Source of the DNA: Algoriphagus vanfongensis DSM 17529
Lineage (GTDB): Bacteria > Bacteroidota > Bacteroidia > Cytophagales > Cyclobacteriaceae
Reading direction: 5' to 3'
Length of the DNA: 64,000 bases
NCBI RefSeq assembly: GCF_000429465.1
Contig: NZ_AUBX01000015.1
Span: 406,957 to 470,956, forward strand
The notes below the pieces were generated by a model. The model searched no databases and was not told the origin of the DNA. It was given only the letters and a program-made list of their open reading frames with translations. Position numbers and translations under genes: made by a program. Positions 1-9,300 of this stretch are shown here, piece by piece (position 1 is the first letter of the stretch; each line of letters begins with the position of its first letter).

Positions 1-355
1 AAAATGCAATGGCATAGCTCAATTGCTTGAGACCCTCGACATAATCATCTGTATCATTCAATTGGGCCTTGTTTTGAAAATTGGCCGTGATCAAAACATA
101 GAGATTTAAGAGGATTTCTGGGTTTCTCTTTTCGACTTTGCCTACGGAATTGATGAATTTGCTTTGCTGCTCCTTTGCGGTCCTTTCTTCCTCAATATTA
201 ATAAGTGAAAGCCCCAGTGATTGGTCAGGAATTGCAATCCCTGTTTCATTGGTTACTCCGGATAAATAAATACGGTCTTGTGAGGGATCACCTACTTTTA
301 ATTTGATAAACCCATTGATCTCTTGGGTCAAAAATTCTAACACTGAATGAAGCAT
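1..355 (-). CDS. Pvc16/DUF4255-like eCIS protein (partial)
   Basis: The ATG is at 355 and the frame is open to the left edge, so about 118 N-terminal residues are visible and the C-terminus is missing. The visible part matches the N-terminal domain of Pvc16/Afp16 (DUF4255): a start of the type MLHSVLEFLTQEINGF, a segment IYLSGVTNETG, a block LSLINIEEERTAKEQQ, then NPEILLNLYVLITANF and EGLKQLSYAIAF. In extracellular contractile injection systems (PVC, Afp, AlgoCIS) this protein is the tail terminator that caps the sheath and tube. That role is family knowledge; here it is inferred from motif resemblance. The rest of the locus would lie left of the window, downstream on this strand. The helical-repeat gene at 592-1950 sits 236 bases upstream on the same strand. 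Confidence 0.72.
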   Translation of the reverse strand, partial: MLHSVLEFLTQEINGFIKLKVGDPSQDRIYLSGVTNETGIAIPDQSLGLSLINIEEERTAKEQQSKFINSVGKVEKRNPEILLNLYVLITANFQNKAQLNDTDDYVEGLKQLSYAIAF

Positions 356-591
356 AAGCCTAAAAGTCAAAATGAAAAAGCTGAACTATTTGGCTATAAG
401 TTACTTAAGGCTTAACTCTATCTGAAGGAAAAAAAATATGTTATTGATGCGAATTTTTACATTGATCCAATCTTATCATTCTCAATTACAGAATCTTATG
501 AGAAAAATTATTTTTTTAATATGACAACTTAACTCATCAAATTCTCGATAGGTCTTTTTTGTGTCTGGAAGGTTAAATTTGTCTCAACTAA

Positions 592-1950
592 TTAATGACC
601 TTCAGAAATCCACTTGTCTAATCGAAGTAATTCATATCCAAAAGGACACCAATCATGACTTTCTCGAAGGGCGCTTAGTTTTTTGGTTTCATTCTGGACG
701 CAATCGGTATATTTGTCCCTAGAGCAGCTATAAATAGAGACAATTGCTTCGAATGCAACTTTTATTCGCTGGTTTGATTTATATCGCCATCGCCCCAAAA
801 GCTTTCTAAAGTTTTCGATTTTAAACTCCACCCAATCTTGATCTTGCTGTTCCAAAAGAGCGATAATCTCATACAATTTTGCTCCTAGATAGTATTCAGG
901 TATATTTTTCAGGCCAGCAATGCAAGAATGAAAAAGTTTGATTGAACTCTTAAACTGTTTCATTCTTAATCTTGTGAGAGCTTCATAATATGTCCAGACA
1001 TATTTTTCATCAGGGAAAAGTTGCAAAAGTTTTTCGTGAATTAGTTGAATTGCTTCTTCCCATTGTTGATGGTAGTAGAGACTTAGAAAATGGAGCTTGT
1101 GATATTCAATGGGAGCATTTGTATCAATACTTGTTGACTGTTCCCGACAGATGAAAGCAGCTTGCTGGTATTCTTCTCGTAGGATTAGGAGCTTTATCTT
1201 GTATACGAGTAGCTTCCAACAGGCTTGACTGTCTTTTTCCTTCAAAAGGAGCAAGGATTTCTTTCCTTGAATAAGCTGCATACCTTTCGTCAGGTCTTTT
1301 TCTTCAATTGTTTTTTGCAATTCACCTAAAAGAGCCCATTGATCTTTGTGACATTGTACTTGAGAGAGAAGCTTGGATATAATTTCGTGCTTCTCTGGTT
1401 TCTGATCTTGGGATGGCTGCTCATTTATTTGTTGGATAAGGATGTCCAAATGATCTGTAATTGCCTTTTCAATGTGGGGGAGATCTTTGGATGATAGTAC
1501 CTCACTGAGTCCATACTCTTGGGCAATAGAAAAAATAGTCAGAACGATATCATAAAATTGATTTTCGACGGATAGTTTAAGACACTTTTCTAAGAGTTTG
1601 CTTCCCTCTGCAGATAGCCCCCGGATCAAGACTAATTGTCCTTTTAGTAAGAGTTCTGTGCATAGGATTCTTTGGGATTGCTTAAAATTGGTTTTAGTAG
1701 GCTTGATCAATACCATCACCTCTTCAATTTCCTCTTTCAACCTCTTTTTTAATTGAGCGAAAGCACTGGTTTCTTCGTTACCATAGATTTTTTGTGAATA
1801 GAAAGAGTCTGGGTTTTCAGGATTATTTAGGTAAAGTTCAAATAATCGTAATTTTTTGGAATGATTGCTGTTTCGACTAGTAGCAATATTATATAGCAAT
1901 TCTTTTTCACAGTTTGAAAAGCGCTCTAAAATAGACTGTACTGTATCCAT
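592..1950 (-). CDS. Unknown helical-repeat (TPR-like) protein beside eCIS gene
   Basis: This 452-aa soluble protein has no signal peptide or membrane segment. It is almost entirely predicted amphipathic helix, with helix pairs that resemble degenerate TPRs, for example around residues 265-370 (EEYQQAAFICREQ, QWEEAIQLIHEKL, YVWTYYEALTRLRMKQF). The N-terminal 90 residues (EKELLYNIATSR, KLRLFELYLNNPE, LKKRLKEEIEEV) read like an N-terminal adaptor helix bundle. I do not recognise a named family. It lies on the same strand and directly upstream of the Pvc16-like gene, so a regulatory or assembly role for that system is possible but is only inference from position. The start ATG at 1950 has an AT-rich leader. 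Confidence 0.75.
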   Translation of the reverse strand: MDTVQSILERFSNCEKELLYNIATSRNSNHSKKLRLFELYLNNPENPDSFYSQKIYGNEETSAFAQLKKRLKEEIEEVMVLIKPTKTNFKQSQRILCTELLLKGQLVLIRGLSAEGSKLLEKCLKLSVENQFYDIVLTIFSIAQEYGLSEVLSSKDLPHIEKAITDHLDILIQQINEQPSQDQKPEKHEIISKLLSQVQCHKDQWALLGELQKTIEEKDLTKGMQLIQGKKSLLLLKEKDSQACWKLLVYKIKLLILREEYQQAAFICREQSTSIDTNAPIEYHKLHFLSLYYHQQWEEAIQLIHEKLLQLFPDEKYVWTYYEALTRLRMKQFKSSIKLFHSCIAGLKNIPEYYLGAKLYEIIALLEQQDQDWVEFKIENFRKLLGRWRYKSNQRIKVAFEAIVSIYSCSRDKYTDCVQNETKKLSALRESHDWCPFGYELLRLDKWISEGH

Positions 1951-2023
1951 AAAAACTCGAAAAAAAATATAGAATTTTCTCGAATTTACGATTTAATGAC
2001 CTGTTTTACAAGTTGTTGTAGTC

Positions 2024-3412
2024 TTACTTCCTCCAGTACCTACCTGCGGATTTTAGCTCGTATTCTCTCAGTAGCTCCGGGTAGTCGATGAGCAACTTGG
2101 CAAACTCACCCTCTTGATCCAGAATCAATTCTGGTCTTTGGCTCTGTATCATCTGGAAAAGCTTGGCTCGCTGAGCAAGTGTCCTTTCTTTTTCCAAAAC
2201 CAGCTTGCTCAGGTGAAAATTTAAAAAAGGACCTTCAAATCTTCCCTGCGTGTAGGGACTCAAATCATCCCCCAAAATCATCATTCCTTTGCCTTGAAGC
2301 TCAGGTTCATTTGAAGGATGCACAAAGTATTTGTTTTCTTCTTGGATCTCTTGTTGCATCCACCACCAACTGAAAATAGGTAGTACAAAAACCAACAAAT
2401 AGAAGGCGGATTGAGTGATGAGACGCTTTCGAATGCTGAGGAAAAACTGGGTAATCAAATAGCTCAGCCCTGGCATCAAAATGACTAGTTGAAAAGCCGC
2501 CTGTCTTTTAGAGACCACCACTCCCACAAAAGCGATGATATTCCAGACGATCATGAGTTGCCTTTGCTTCTGCTGATTGATTGTGGCCCCTCGAAAAACC
2601 GAGCTGTAGAAAAAACCGATCACGGCAAGTAACAAAGGAAATGCTCCCACTATTGTCCAAGTGAGGAATGATTGGTAGTAATATTTCTCTGAGAAAAAGA
2701 TCAAAGGCCAAATTTGAAAAGCTTCGTCAAGGCCATTATTCCAGTAATAAAAGATCGAAATCAATAGCAAAGGCAGGAAATATCCCGTGAGAGATAGAAG
2801 CAGCTGCCTGAAAGTAAAACCGCTAATGGCTATGCCTCCGAAGAGCATGAAGGGCAAAAACAAACAATAAATCGGATGAAAGCCTGTGGCTATTCCCCCG
2901 TAGATTCCGATCAGCAAAGTAGACTCACTGCTGTCTTTCTGGAGCATAGTCTGGGAGAAAAGCTGTGCCAATGCCAGCATAAGGAAGGTGCTTCCCAATA
3001 AAGCAGGTGAGATGCTGAGCAGATCAAAACTGATATGAAACAAGGCCATCATGATGATACCGGGCAGGTAGGTGTTTTCATCAAAAACCCGATATTTGAT
3101 CATGGTAAAATTCCAAAATATCACCTGAAAGAGGATCAGCAATCGCCCGACTAGTTCCAGGGCAAGGGGATTTCGTCCGAAAAGGAAATCGAGCATAAAG
3201 TAAAACCCGGCAGAAAGAGGTCCCGTATCGTCGATGATGTGCTGATAAAGGAAAAAACCATCCCCAAGCCTTTCGCCCAGCAAGATCCAGTTGAGCTGAG
3301 TGGCGGTCAGGGGAAAGCCCGAAAACATCAAATAGACGATCGTCCAGATGACCAAAAACAGGAAAATCCCGATGATTCGGAAAGGATCGTTTACTTTGAA
3401 AAATTGAAACAA
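2024..3412 (-). CDS. Polytopic membrane protein, DUF6427/GT-C-like
   Basis: The product is about 462 aa with some ten hydrophobic segments and a charged C-terminal domain of roughly 90 residues. The opening FQFFKVNDPFRIIGIF resembles the N-terminus of the Bacteroidota DUF6427 family (FRINDPYRL type). The segment LGDGFFLYQHIIDDTGPLSAGFY recalls the first luminal loop of GT-C glycosyltransferase-like proteins. A TTG at 3412 is chosen as start because the frame remains open much further upstream but would then run antisense into rbfA, and the family begins at about this point. The C-terminal part (LQGKGMMILGDDLSPYTQGR, then RPELILDQEG) may be periplasmic. A role in envelope glycan or lipid chemistry is inference. 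It is divergent from rbfA, with 81 bases between the starts. Confidence 0.7.
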   Translation of the reverse strand: MFQFFKVNDPFRIIGIFLFLVIWTIVYLMFSGFPLTATQLNWILLGERLGDGFFLYQHIIDDTGPLSAGFYFMLDFLFGRNPLALELVGRLLILFQVIFWNFTMIKYRVFDENTYLPGIIMMALFHISFDLLSISPALLGSTFLMLALAQLFSQTMLQKDSSESTLLIGIYGGIATGFHPIYCLFLPFMLFGGIAISGFTFRQLLLSLTGYFLPLLLISIFYYWNNGLDEAFQIWPLIFFSEKYYYQSFLTWTIVGAFPLLLAVIGFFYSSVFRGATINQQKQRQLMIVWNIIAFVGVVVSKRQAAFQLVILMPGLSYLITQFFLSIRKRLITQSAFYLLVFVLPIFSWWWMQQEIQEENKYFVHPSNEPELQGKGMMILGDDLSPYTQGRFEGPFLNFHLSKLVLEKERTLAQRAKLFQMIQSQRPELILDQEGEFAKLLIDYPELLREYELKSAGRYWRK

Positions 3413-3468
3413 GGTCTGGGTATTTGATAAGGTGAAGCCCGAAATTAAAGCTTGCCCAAGTATTTCGC

Positions 3469-3476
3469 TAAATTTG
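3469..3476 (+). promoter_or_regulatory. -7 promoter box for rbfA
   Basis: TAAATTTG matches the Bacteroidota -7 consensus TAnnTTTG exactly and ends 17 bases before the rbfA ATG, which gives a short leader. No convincing TTTG -33 box is at the usual spacing, so the assignment rests on the -7 element alone. Confidence 0.45.
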
Positions 3477-3493
3477 TACCACAAATACTTTAT

Positions 3494-3871
3494 ATGGAAA
3501 GTAAAAGACAACAAAAACACGCCAAATTGCTCCAAAAGGAACTGGGAGAAATATTTCAAAAAGAAGCTCGTCATCTGATCGGAAAGGCGATGGTCACTGT
3601 CACCAGAGTGATGGTCAGTCCAGATCTGAGCGTCGCCAAAACATATTTGAGTTTTCTGCTGGCTGATCCAGCGGCGACTTTGGAAATCATCGATGAGCAC
3701 AAAAAGGAAATCCGTCTTTATCTAAGCAAACGAATCGGCAAATCGGTTAGGATTATTCCCGAGTTGGCGTTTTTTCCTGACGAATCAGCTTCCTATGCGC
3801 AGCACATGGATAAAGTGATCTCCGGACTGAATATTCCTCCCGCTCCAGAAGAGGAAGAAGAAGAAGATTAA
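3494..3871 (+). CDS. rbfA: Ribosome-binding factor A
   Basis: This 125-aa protein has the RbfA KH-like fold sequence. The N-terminal helix is ESKRQQKHAKLLQKELGEIFQ, followed by VTVTRVMVSPDLSVAKTYLSFL (the conserved V.VS.DL..AKVY pattern), then IRLYLSKRIGKSVRIIPELAFFPDES, where the L.FF.D element is characteristic. It ends in an acidic tail EEEEEEED. RbfA binds free 30S subunits near helix 1 of 16S rRNA and is needed for late 30S maturation and cold adaptation. The ATG at 3494 is preferred to one 42 bases upstream because it matches family length and leaves room for the promoter box. A TTG-initiated permease gene follows after 9 bases. Confidence 0.93.
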   Translation: MESKRQQKHAKLLQKELGEIFQKEARHLIGKAMVTVTRVMVSPDLSVAKTYLSFLLADPAATLEIIDEHKKEIRLYLSKRIGKSVRIIPELAFFPDESASYAQHMDKVISGLNIPPAPEEEEEED

Positions 3872-3880
3872 TTTCCGGCC

Positions 3881-5107
3881 TTGAATCTCAGTTACTTCAT
3901 AGCAGCTCGGTACTTCCGGAGCAAGAAAAAGCGAAATTTCATTACTGTCTTGTCCACGATCTCCATGGTAGGAGTAGCGGTGGGCACGATGGCATTGGTG
4001 ATCGTCATGTCTGTATTCAATGGGCTGGAAGATTTGATTCGTGGGTTATTTGCCAGCTTCGATGCCGAACTCAAAATAGAAGCGAGCGTCGGCAAAAGTT
4101 TTGAGGTAGATGACAGTTGGCTAGGTCAAATCAGGGCTATCGAAGGGGTGGAGATTTTGACAGAAGTGATAGAGGATAATGCCCTGCTTGACTACAATGG
4201 CAATCAGCAGGTAGGTACCATCAAAGGAGTGTCTGACAATTTTTTGGAACAAAATCGCTTCCAGCAAGGCTATTACTGGGGAGATACTACGTTGGGTACA
4301 GATCTGAGGCCCGCTGCCATATTGGGGAGAGGAGTTGGTTTTTTTCTCTCTGTCAATCTCAAAGATGTCAATGTTCCTCTCAAAGTTTTCTATCCGAAAG
4401 CTCCCAGAAGTGCTGCTACTCTAGACCCTAGTCAATTGTACGCCTCAGCAGTTTTGGAGCCGGTCGCTTTTTTTTCAGTTGATCGACAGTTTGATGATGA
4501 ATATGTCATAGCCCCTTTGAATTTTACCAGGGACTTGTTGAACTATGGGAATAAGCGAACCTCACTGGAAGTCAAGGTAGCAGAAGGCTACACAGTAGGG
4601 TCAGTCCAGAAAGCTTTGAAAGCACATTTGGGAGAGTCATTCACGGTGAAAAACACAGATGAACAGCACGCGGGATTGCTCCGAACAGTCAAGCTCGAGA
4701 AGTTGTTTGTCTTCCTTACTCTGACTTTTATATTGGCGATCGCTTCTTTTAATATTTTCTTTTCACTCAGCATGTTGGCGATAGAAAAGAAAAAAGATAT
4801 CGCAGTTCTCAAAGCTATGGGAGCTCCAGACAAGCTTATCCAGCGAATATTTTTGAAGCAAGGGGCTTTGATAGCACTATCAGGAGCATTGGTTGGACTG
4901 GTATTGGGTTATTTGATCTGCCTGGCACAGCAATATTTTGGTTTGGTATCTTTGGGTATTTCCTCTGCGGTCGTCGATGCATATCCTGTTAAAGTAGTTT
5001 GGACAGATTTTATCTGGATCAGTATTTCGGTCATATCCATTACACTTTTGGCTTCCTGGAGACCAGCGTATATCGCATCACGAGTCAATACTGTGACAGA
5101 ACTCTAA
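3881..5107 (+). CDS. LolC/LolE-type ABC transporter permease
   Basis: The 408-aa protein has the MacB/FtsX-type topology of lipoprotein-release permeases. It has one N-terminal membrane segment (about residues 20-45, FITVLSTISMVGVAVGTMALVIVM), a large periplasmic domain to about 265, and three C-terminal segments separated by an FtsX core motif (KKDIAVLKAMGAPDKLIQRIFLKQG). LolCDE extracts lipoproteins from the inner membrane for transfer to LolA. No ATPase subunit is adjacent, which is common in Bacteroidota. The start is TTG at 3881, supported by the family N-terminus NLSYFIAARYFRSKKKRNFI. It follows rbfA by 9 bases, so the two are probably co-transcribed. Its stop overlaps the convergent TPR gene by 4 bases. 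Confidence 0.88.
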   Translation: MNLSYFIAARYFRSKKKRNFITVLSTISMVGVAVGTMALVIVMSVFNGLEDLIRGLFASFDAELKIEASVGKSFEVDDSWLGQIRAIEGVEILTEVIEDNALLDYNGNQQVGTIKGVSDNFLEQNRFQQGYYWGDTTLGTDLRPAAILGRGVGFFLSVNLKDVNVPLKVFYPKAPRSAATLDPSQLYASAVLEPVAFFSVDRQFDDEYVIAPLNFTRDLLNYGNKRTSLEVKVAEGYTVGSVQKALKAHLGESFTVKNTDEQHAGLLRTVKLEKLFVFLTLTFILAIASFNIFFSLSMLAIEKKKDIAVLKAMGAPDKLIQRIFLKQGALIALSGALVGLVLGYLICLAQQYFGLVSLGISSAVVDAYPVKVVWTDFIWISISVISITLLASWRPAYIASRVNTVTEL

Positions 5108-6303
5108 TCTCCGTTGCAGATCTTTTGCTGGATCTCGTCGATTCCTGTCATGCCCAATTCTACAGCGGTATTCATATCGGAGCAGGCTTCTGCTTTTCGC
5201 TCTAGTCGATGTAGGGTGATAGCCCGATGGTAAAATGCAGAGGGATTGGAAGGGTCAATGGCGATCAATTCTACAAAATCTGCCAAGGCGGCCTCCAGCT
5301 CATTTTGGTAATATCGTGCCTGTCCCCTGCCAAGCAAAGCTTCAGGATCCTGCTCGATTAGAAAAAGAACTTCCTCAAAATCGGATTCTGCCGCTTGCCA
5401 ATTTTTCTGTTTTGCATAGGACTTTGCTCGGTAAAACCATCCCTCTTCATCCTCTGGATATAAATTGATCGCTTCTGTATAATCCTCGATGGAACCCTCA
5501 AAGTCACCCTGCATAAACTTAACATATCCACGGATTTTCCATGGCTGCGGATCTTCTGGATCCTTTGCGATGGCTAGCGTCAATTCTTCTAGTTGATCTA
5601 CATCGTTTCCATTTTCTAGGATTTTGATCCGCTGCCGTGCCAAAAAATGATCAGGATTGTAAGTGACAGCTTGGCGGAGGGATTCAAGAGCTTTGTCCTC
5701 AGAGCCGGACAGCATCTCTACATGACCTTTTTCAGCCCAGAAATCCGCTTCCTCAGGATTGAAGTAGATCACGGAATCCAAGTATACACTTGCAGCTGAA
5801 TAATCTTCCAGACCTATTTTGGCCAAAGCAAGGTGATAGAGAATCTGAGATGGATTTGAAGTTTGGGCTGTGAATATTTGAGATACGCCTTGGTCAGCAG
5901 AACCAATCCTGTAAATCACTTGTGTGGTTTCGCCTTTGGGGATACTTCTAAAAGTGAGGAAATCCTCCTCGGCCTGTTCAAACCGTTTTAGCTTCAGGTA
6001 TAATCTTCCTCGGCTCAGATACACATCAGCTTTTGCTGGGTCCAAACTGATTGCTTTTTGATAGTTTTCCAACGCTAGTAAATCACTGGTGCCATCAAAC
6101 TGCTCGTAAATCAAGCCTAAATAATAATAGCCTTCTGGATCTCGGGGGTGATCTCTGAGCCACGTATCAATCAATAGGTAGGCAGTCTCATAGTCTCCCT
6201 GGTTATATGCTTCTATTCCTTTTTCAAATTCATTGAGGCTGGATTGCTGACCGTAGCAGATTCCTGATAAAAATATGGCAAGAGCCAGTCCAATTAGTCT
6301 CAT
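5104..6303 (-). CDS. Secreted TPR-repeat protein
   Basis: This 399-aa protein has a clear signal peptide (hydrophobic LIGLALAIFLSGICYG, then QQS). At least eight tetratricopeptide repeats follow with the canonical pattern, for example AYNQGDYETAYLLIDTWLR, PEGYYYLGLIYEQF, ADVYLSRGRLYLKLKRFEQAEE and EEGWFYRAKSYAKQKNWQAAES. TPR arrays act as protein-interaction scaffolds; the substrate is unknown. The protein should be periplasmic. Its ATG overlaps the stop of the upstream 1174-aa membrane protein by 4 bases (6300-6303), so the two are translationally coupled and probably work together. A cluster of Cys-containing residues at the C-terminus (KAEACSDMNTAVELG) is the usual closing TPR in this lineage. 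Confidence 0.85.
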   Translation of the reverse strand: MRLIGLALAIFLSGICYGQQSSLNEFEKGIEAYNQGDYETAYLLIDTWLRDHPRDPEGYYYLGLIYEQFDGTSDLLALENYQKAISLDPAKADVYLSRGRLYLKLKRFEQAEEDFLTFRSIPKGETTQVIYRIGSADQGVSQIFTAQTSNPSQILYHLALAKIGLEDYSAASVYLDSVIYFNPEEADFWAEKGHVEMLSGSEDKALESLRQAVTYNPDHFLARQRIKILENGNDVDQLEELTLAIAKDPEDPQPWKIRGYVKFMQGDFEGSIEDYTEAINLYPEDEEGWFYRAKSYAKQKNWQAAESDFEEVLFLIEQDPEALLGRGQARYYQNELEAALADFVELIAIDPSNPSAFYHRAITLHRLERKAEACSDMNTAVELGMTGIDEIQQKICNGD

Positions 6304-9300
6304 GTAGTAGAGGAATTTTTCCCAAATTTAAAGCTACCAATTCCGCGATCAATTAAGGCATACAGGCTTCCCATAATTCCTAATGAACCGGTGAGATAGG
6401 TGTAGGCTTCGGAGAAAAAGTTTTTGTCAAAAATGCCGATCAAGGCAAAACAAATCAATACAAAGCTGATCAAAGAGATCTGGATGGAATTAGCATTTCC
6501 GTTCTTTCTCTCATAGGCCTTAAAGGCTGCTTTTTCCTCTTCAGTGCTGTGATCCAATATATATTTTCTAAATACGGGACTAAATAGCTGCCACTCTTTA
6601 TAGACGTCTTTGGATTTGCCGGAAGAAGAGATTTTGGGAATCAAAATACCTTTTTGAGCTAGACCAATAAGAATTTCTTTTCTATGGAGGTTGAAAAAGC
6701 CTTCTTTGGCAAATGCTGCTGTCACGATCTTTTCCTCGAAAGACATCTCGGACCACATATTGGCATAAAATGCTTTTCTTAGTCTCAATTGCTTCAAGAG
6801 TGAGTCAGCCTTGCTTTCCTCAGACTCTATACTTAAAGAATCGTGTCGAATGGGCAAGGATTTGAAATTATAGTCTGAGAAGCTCTCCGAAAAACGCATT
6901 CTGTCGGCTGGATTATCTATTCGAGTAAAAATATCCCACCATTGCTTCCCTGAGCAGATCCAGATCTTTTTGTCCATCTCATGAAGTCGTTCCAAAATAG
7001 GGATAATCTGAGTCGGTGTGTCAAGACAATGAAAATTTTTGAGGATGTATACGTCTTTGGTTTCATCGAGCTGAAACTCCCAGCCAAGTGATTCGACTAA
7101 GAAATCTATGGTGGCAAATTCCTCAGGCTGATCAGAGAATACCTTCTCGATAATCTCTTCTAGATGCGTAGAATCTATGCTGCAAATGAAAAGTTGTCGC
7201 TCTGCACTGTCAAAGGAATCTTCATACTTTCGCTCAAAAGAAAAGAATATGATCCTTTGGAGATAATACATCAGTGCTCCCATCAAAGCCAAAATCAAGA
7301 ATATATAGATCAATCCTGAGTTTGCTGTTAGATTTTGAGAGGTACCTAGCCAAGCTTGTTGGAAAGTCTGTTGATTTGGGGCAATGAAATTTTGGATTTT
7401 TTGATCAAATGGATCGGTCAATTGAACCATCAGACTCCTTCTCGCTTGCTCAAATTCTCTAGCTCGTCTGTTTGGTTCTGTTGAGGTATCGATTTGGGAT
7501 TCTTTCCAGATTTGGTGTTCGAATAGCTGTGTTTTGGACTGGATGAGATATCCCGGAATGAGCCCTATTACCAGAAACCAAACGGTAAGAAAAGAAGGCA
7601 AGATTACTTTAGAGGGCATTAGAAACGAAAACTGGAAGTTTTTCCGCTCTATCAGTGGCCAAAAAGATACAATCAATACAGCAGCAAAAAGTAAAATAAA
7701 AATGGGAAATGGTGGGAGTTGGAGACCCCAAATACATGCAATCCCGAACAATAAACTGAGTAAAATGCTTGGGTAGGCTTTGGAAGAAATCCACTTTAGT
7801 GGACTACTGGATGGTTTTTTTGAGGGGATAGAAAGTGTCAAGTTGGTAAATGCTATCAGAGATGAGGAAAAAATCATCAGAGCAAGCCATTGCAGGTGAT
7901 TGAGCTGACAATTTTTGTAAATCACCAACACCAGAAGACTATAAATCAAATAACAGATGCTGAGATATTTTAACTTTCCTCGGTTTTCCTGGTTGGGTTT
8001 TAGCCAGTCAAAGAAGAAAAGATTGAACCCATAATCAGAAACCAAGTCTCTTGAAAACTTTTGGAGGATAAGGTTGAGCAGCACAAATAGAAAATAGATC
8101 ATCAAAAGGCAGACTGCTTCCAAAGACGTTAAAGACGAAAAGACGTGGCTGACATTGTGATTGACCAGAAATAGCATCCACATATTCTGGTCAAATCCGG
8201 TGACAGGGATTTTGGAGAGCACCCCCGTATAATGATTTCCATTGAGGTAGAGCGGCACTTCGATTTCAGACATTTGTTTCAAGCTGTCGTTGGATTGGAT
8301 GAGAGAGTGGATTTCTACCCACGACTCTTCACTGACTCCTTCTTTGAGATTTGATATGGGAGAGATGATTTTTTCACTTTTGTACAGGATAGAGCCGTCC
8401 TCTTTCATCAAGAGATAGCGATGGAGTAGGCTGAGATGTCTTGGAGATTCCAGCTCAAACGTAACAGCAGCAATCTGTTTTTGAGAATTGGGCTTTGAGA
8501 TAACTGACTCCAGCTTGCCAGATCCTCTGCTATAGTGAGAGTTCAGAAACTTCTTGTTGTTTTGGAGGTTGGAGTCTACTTCAAAAAAATCGTAATAGGC
8601 CCTTGTGCTTAGATCTATGGGAGAGTTTCCGTCTGGAAACCGAAGATTTAGCCTAGGAGATTGAAAAAAAATGCGTTCAGCTTTGCCTTTGTATATTGGA
8701 TCAAAAAGAATCAACTCATTGAGTGGAGGCCCAGGAAGACACAGCAAAGGATCTAGTTGCCACACAGTCAAGATATGATCATAGGATGAGAGAGTCTTTT
8801 GTAGCGCATCACGAATCTCTAATCGGTCCGAACTTGATGCTGCAACTGGCTGTGGTTGATTTTTGAAGAATGAAATGGCAAAGCCCAATATCATCGTCAG
8901 GCCCAACAGAGAGACACCTACCTGAAGCACCTTTGCCTGCGTGAGATTGTCTCCCTTACTGAGATTGAGTATGCCTAAAATCGGTACAGATGCTACCAGT
9001 ATGATCAACATAAAAATCAGTGTACTGAGGAGGGCGAAGTCAAGTCTTAAGCCTACTTTGAGAAATCGGCTTTGAGGAATCACTCCTACGGCAAAAAGCT
9101 GAAGCTCGCCCAAAGGCATGGGGGCTACATAAAACCTACTTTGAGTGCCTGAATAATCAATCTCTTCATAGTAGACTCCTGTTCTCACACGGTCTAAGCT
9201 ATCAGTGACTAGGACCTCGGGTTGGTGAATTTGCTGGCCTAGCGCTGACGAGGGGAAAACCACCCGTCCTGCCTCATCAGTCAGGAAGAAGTCTTCAAAT

